A stretch of 62,793 nucleotides of DNA, taken from Microbacterium paraoxydans (GTDB lineage Bacteria > Actinomycetota > Actinomycetes > Actinomycetales > Microbacteriaceae). The DNA is taken from the NCBI RefSeq assembly GCF_020524545.1, contig NZ_JAIVLG010000012.1, positions 1 through 62,793 of the forward strand. The letters run 5' to 3'. A program made the translations under genes and the position numbers. Positions 60,295-62,793 of this stretch are shown here, piece by piece; within the stretch, counting starts at the first letter, position 1; each line of letters opens with the position of its first letter. The notes under the pieces were generated by a model. The model saw nothing but the letters and a program-made list of their open reading frames with translations, had not been told where the DNA came from and searched no databases.

Positions 60295-61119
60295 TCACGC
60301 CGTGCCCGCGCGCATGAACTCCTCGGCGGCCTGGACCTGCGCCGCAGTCGGTCGGATCCCGGTGTACAGGACGAACTGTTCGAGCGCCTGCAACGTCGCC
60401 ACCTCCGCCCCGGTGATCACCGTCGTTCCCGCGGCGCGACCCGCCGTGACCAAGGGTGTCTCCGCAGGGAGCGCGACGACGTCGAACACGACGGAAGCCC
60501 TGGAGACGGCAGCTTCCGAGAACGCGAGTGCGTGCTCGTCGGGGCCGCCGGCCATCCCGAGGGGCGTGACGTTGACCAGGATGTCGGCTCTCGTGTCGGC
60601 GGCGTCGGGTCGCCACTCGAACCCGTACAGCTCGGCGAGTCCGCGCCCGCGCTCCTCGTTCCTCGCGACGACCGTGACCTCGGTGAATCCGGCATCCCGG
60701 AAGGCCGCAGCCGTCGCCTTCGCCATACCTCCCGATCCGCGCAGCAGCACCGATGCGGCGGGATCGAGCCCGTTGCGGGTGATCAGCTGGGCGATCGCCG
60801 TGTAGTCGGTGTTGTAGGCCGTGAGCTGGCCCTCATCATTGACGATGGTGTTCACGGAGTCGATGGCCGTGGCGGACGGGTCCATCCGGTCGACCAGTGC
60901 GATGACGTCTTCTTTATAGGGCATCGAGATCGCGCACCCGCGGATGCCGAGCCCCCGCACGCCGGCGATGGCCTGTGCGAGGTCGGTCGGAGCGAAGGCC
61001 TTGTAGATCCAGTTCAGGCCGAGCGCTTCGTAGAGGTGGTTGTGGAAACGTGTCCCGTTGTTGCTCGGCCGCGCCGACAGCGAGATGCACAGCGTCATGT
61101 CCTTGTTGAGCAACGTCAC
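60295..61119 (-). CDS. Shikimate 5-dehydrogenase family protein
   Basis: This 274-aa NAD(P)-dependent dehydrogenase has an N-terminal substrate domain with TLCISLSARPSNNGTRFHNH, the catalytic Lys in CAISMPYKEDVIALVD, SVNTIVNDEGQLTAYNTDY, and the Rossmann loop LLRGSGGMAKATAAAF. It may reduce 3-dehydroshikimate or act on quinate. The SARPSNNGTRFHN segment differs from the SPxxHN of standard AroE, so it is an AroE-like form common in this group and not surely the biosynthetic one. It starts GTG 61119; ATG 61098 is an alternative. Confidence 0.85.
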   Translation of the reverse strand: MTLLNKDMTLCISLSARPSNNGTRFHNHLYEALGLNWIYKAFAPTDLAQAIAGVRGLGIRGCAISMPYKEDVIALVDRMDPSATAIDSVNTIVNDEGQLTAYNTDYTAIAQLITRNGLDPAASVLLRGSGGMAKATAAAFRDAGFTEVTVVARNEERGRGLAELYGFEWRPDAADTRADILVNVTPLGMAGGPDEHALAFSEAAVSRASVVFDVVALPAETPLVTAGRAAGTTVITGAEVATLQALEQFVLYTGIRPTAAQVQAAEEFMRAGTA

Positions 61120-61661
61120 CGTTTCAGGCTACTCGTGCGCCGGCGTCCCGTTCTCGTCGGAACGGAGTCCATGGCGGGATCGTCCCTCCTCCCCTATGGT
61201 GAAGGTGCATGCACACGGGGATTGATCGTCCCGTCTCTCCCCAGGAGACGGAAAGCCCACCCCAGGGGTAAGACGATCCGTGCATGCGATTGGGCCCTCT
61301 CGAGTAGTTCAGTCCCCAATGGGCTACTCGAGGGGGCCGCTATCGTCGTCCTCCACCGATTTTTCGGATTTGTCCCCCAAAAGGGGGACAAGGGCTCCGA
61401 AAAGAAGCTAGGCTGTTTCCGACGCACCCTCCGGTCGTCTTCGGCCCTCATCGCTCCCCCCGCGGTGAGGGCCACACCATTTTCCGGGCGGGGTCCCCGT
61501 CCCACCCACGCGTCCGCCTGCCGGATCACAGCCGTGTGCCGCTCATGCAACATTTGGATTACCTTCTGCCCGCGGCTATTCCCCTCGGGGTCTCCTCCAC
61601 TAGCGTTAGCGGTGTCGGGGCATCCCTGCGTCGGCTTTTTACCCAGCAGAACAGGCAGTAC
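61120..61661. other. 542-base gap upstream of the cold-shock gene
   Basis: No protein gene is apparent. The stretch 61205-61403 folds into several strong hairpins (entered separately). The region 61404-61661 must carry the csp promoter and a leader, as cold-shock messages often have long leaders. The divergent shikimate dehydrogenase starts at 61119. Confidence 0.5.
61205..61403 (+). ncRNA. Structured RNA candidate upstream of cspA
   Basis: Reading the plus strand: GCATGCAC (61207-61214) pairs with GTGCATGC (61280-61287), and GATCGTC (61224-61230) with GACGATC (61272-61278). Inside lie the hairpin CCGTCTC/GAGACGG (61231-61251), stacked directly on that helix, and ACCCC/GGGGT (61259-61269), giving a branched junction. 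A 15-bp stem follows (61293-61307/61324-61338, one G-U), then TTTTCGGA/TCCGAAAA (61361-61368/61396-61403) around a 9-bp inner stem (61370-61378/61383-61391). I recognise no known riboswitch or sRNA. It could be a cspA leader element, a riboswitch or a separate sRNA. Confidence 0.45.
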
Positions 61662-61868
61662 ATGAGCACCCAGGGCACGGTCAAGTGGTTCAACTCGGAG
61701 AAGGGCTTCGGCTTCATCTCCCCCGACGACGGAGGCGCTGACGTCTTCGCGCACTACTCCGCCATCCAGTCATCCGGCTACCGGTCTCTCGAAGAGAACC
61801 AGCGAGTCGAGTTCGATGTGGCGCAGGGCCCCAAGGGCCTGCAGGCAGAGAACATTCGCCCCGTCTGA
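61662..61868 (+). CDS. cspA: Cold-shock protein, CspA family
   Basis: This 68-aa OB-fold RNA chaperone has [20 protein letters not shown] (RNP1 KGFGFI), [10 protein letters not shown] (RNP2) and a family-typical [15 protein letters not shown]. The length is normal. ATG 61662 has only a weak ribosome site. It is followed by a large hairpin terminator. The long structured upstream region fits the cold-responsive leaders known for cold-shock genes, or may be separate. Confidence 0.96.
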   Translation: MSTQGTVKWFNSEKGFGFISPDDGGADVFAHYSAIQSSGYRSLEENQRVEFDVAQGPKGLQAENIRPV

Positions 61869-61879
61869 GACGGGCGAGA

Positions 61880-61935
61880 CACAGAACTCCCCGCACGGAG
61901 CGCGTCACGAGCGCGCTCCGTCGGGGAGTTCTGTG
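61880..61935 (+). terminator. Large hairpin terminator after cspA
   Basis: CACAGAACTCCCCG (61880-61893) pairs with CGGGGAGTTCTGTG (61922-61935), and an inner ACGGAGCGCG/CGCGCTCCGT stem continues inward. It begins 12 bases after the csp stop and separates it from the convergent HAD gene. No T-run follows. Confidence 0.75.
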
Positions 61936-62001
61936 CTTCTGCCGGGCGATGAGGTCGCACGGGCGCGATGAGCGACGCGCCCGCTGACCGCCGGCTCGCG
62001 G

Positions 62002-62670
62002 TCAGCTGCCGAGCAGCAGCGTACGCAGTTCGGGGACGGAGCTGACGCGGAATGCGGCGTCGTCTCCCTCGTGGGGGTCGCTGAAGCCCCACTCGACGAA
62101 GATCACGGGCACGTCGTTGGCCGCGCCTCCCTCGACGTCGTGGTGCCGGTCGCCGATGAGGACCGGATTCGAGGTGTCGGCGCCGAGATCGCGCAGGCGG
62201 CGCAGCGCCTCGGCGACGATGTCGGTCTTCGACGCGAGCGTGGCCTCATCCGGCGTCGCGCCTACGGTGGTCAGGAATGCCGGTCGCAGACCGAAATGGT
62301 CGACGAGCGCGTCCACCTGGTTCTCGGGCTTGGAGCTCGCGGTCGCCTGGGGGACGCCCACGGCGTGGAGCTCGTTGATGAGGTCGGTCACGCCCGGGTA
62401 GGTCGTCACGTCCGTCGTGTACCCGTCCGCCTTGCCGAGTGTGCGGTAGAAGGCGACCGCTTCTGCCGACTGCTCGGGTGTCATCCCGGCCTGCTCCTGG
62501 AACGACTGGAACATGGGAGGCCCGATCCAGTGCACCAGCTCCTCGCGTGTCGGCGCCGGGTGGCCGAAGTGCGTGAGCGCGATGTTGAGCCGACGGAGGA
62601 TGCCGACGGACGCATCGACGATGGTGCCGTCGACGTCCCACAGCACGCAGGAGTAGGGGGAGTGGGGCAT
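62002..62670 (-). CDS. HAD-superfamily phosphatase (phosphoglycolate phosphatase-like)
   Basis: This 222-aa HAD hydrolase has motif I WDVDGTIVDAS (nucleophile and acid Asp), a helical cap (about 18-85), motif II TASSKPENQ, the motif III Lys in LASKTDIVAEAL and motif IV LIGDRHHDVEGG. It fits the Gph-like group that dephosphorylates small phosphates such as 2-phosphoglycolate. The start at 62670 gives the expected N-terminus. It is convergent with cspA. Confidence 0.93.
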   Translation of the reverse strand: MPHSPYSCVLWDVDGTIVDASVGILRRLNIALTHFGHPAPTREELVHWIGPPMFQSFQEQAGMTPEQSAEAVAFYRTLGKADGYTTDVTTYPGVTDLINELHAVGVPQATASSKPENQVDALVDHFGLRPAFLTTVGATPDEATLASKTDIVAEALRRLRDLGADTSNPVLIGDRHHDVEGGAANDVPVIFVEWGFSDPHEGDDAAFRVSSVPELRTLLLGS

Positions 62671-62732
62671 GCTCCCAGCCTAGGTGTTCTTCCCATGGAG
62701 GTTGTGGGCAGCGTGGGCTGGTGGAATGAGGT

Positions 62733-62793
62733 GAGGACCTCCGGTATCGATATGGGTTACCACACTCATTCGATCGACAGAGGTCCTCATGTC
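62733..62793. mobile_element. Probable left end of another mobile element at the window edge
   Basis: GAGGACCTC (62733-62741) and GAGGTCCTC (62780-62788) are inverted copies 38 bases apart, and a possible start codon ATG 62789 follows directly. A short inverted repeat followed at once by an open frame, after the last chromosomal gene, resembles the first bases of an insertion sequence. The window ends two bases after the ATG, so the family cannot be told. Confidence 0.3.

Noticed and set aside
61205..61403. 6C RNA or a known riboswitch class
   Set aside because: The loops lack the runs of six C, and none of the conserved riboswitch cores I know is present; left as unclassified structure.
1..62793. 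CRISPR array or rRNA genes
   Set aside because: No regularly spaced direct repeats and no rRNA-like stretches were seen on reading the window.

Overview
The window is about 62.8 kb of high-G+C actinobacterial DNA, most like a Microbacterium or a close relative in Microbacteriaceae. The basis is the overall protein style, several promoters whose -10 box lies 6-7 bases before the start codon (leaderless mRNAs), a CspA-type cold-shock protein, a 44-aa lysine-rich protein of a type I associate with that genus, and a giant LPXTG surface protein. The assignment is by eye.

Layout. 1-1769: an insertion-sequence scar. Ends and a C-terminal scrap of an IS481-type element are interrupted by a complete IS3-family element, which also cuts off an NAD(P)-binding reductase gene. 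1904-14871: catabolic genes and transporters (cupin, MHS permease, amidohydrolase, PaiB, ThDP enzyme, iron alcohol dehydrogenase, MmsA, PLP deaminase, two LysR regulators). 15035-35527: the most interesting part, a set that reads as a complete L-canavanine utilisation system. 35637-44665: a LacI-controlled unit with an M24 protein, an amidohydrolase, an ABC importer, an arginase-family enzyme and an NCS1 permease. 44674-47276: a scar of small coupled and broken genes, including a frameshifted HEPN-like gene, that looks like the right edge of the accessory island. 47310-62670: ordinary chromosomal genes (SDR/MarR, LPXTG protein, ChaA, VWA lipoprotein pair, shikimate dehydrogenase, CspA, HAD phosphatase). 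62733-62793: the probable end of another mobile element at the window edge.

How the central genes may work together. A CAT-type amino-acid permease (32375-33880) would import canavanine. A gamma-lyase of the cystathionine class (17818-19050) would split it into hydroxyguanidine and homoserine. A homoserine dehydrogenase (30189-31235), an aldehyde dehydrogenase (28793-30196) and aspartase (27432-28796) would take homoserine through aspartate semialdehyde and aspartate to fumarate. A stand-alone B3/4 editing protein (17079-17804, CtdA-like) would clear canavanyl-tRNA. A pair of Gdx-type SMR exporters (15741-16408) would expel the guanidinium-like product. An ArgP/LysG-type regulator, an Lrp regulator and an arginase-family hydrolase lie in the same block. 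The enzyme set matches the canavanine pathway known from Pseudomonas and Rhizobiales; finding it in an actinobacterium, with dedicated exporters and XRE-cupin control, would be new to my knowledge. Family calls are read from sequence; the canavanine assignment is inference from gene content.

No rRNA, convincing tRNA or CRISPR array was seen. One 36-bp perfect inverted repeat around an Illumina-adapter-like 12-mer (31384-31468) may be an assembly artefact.
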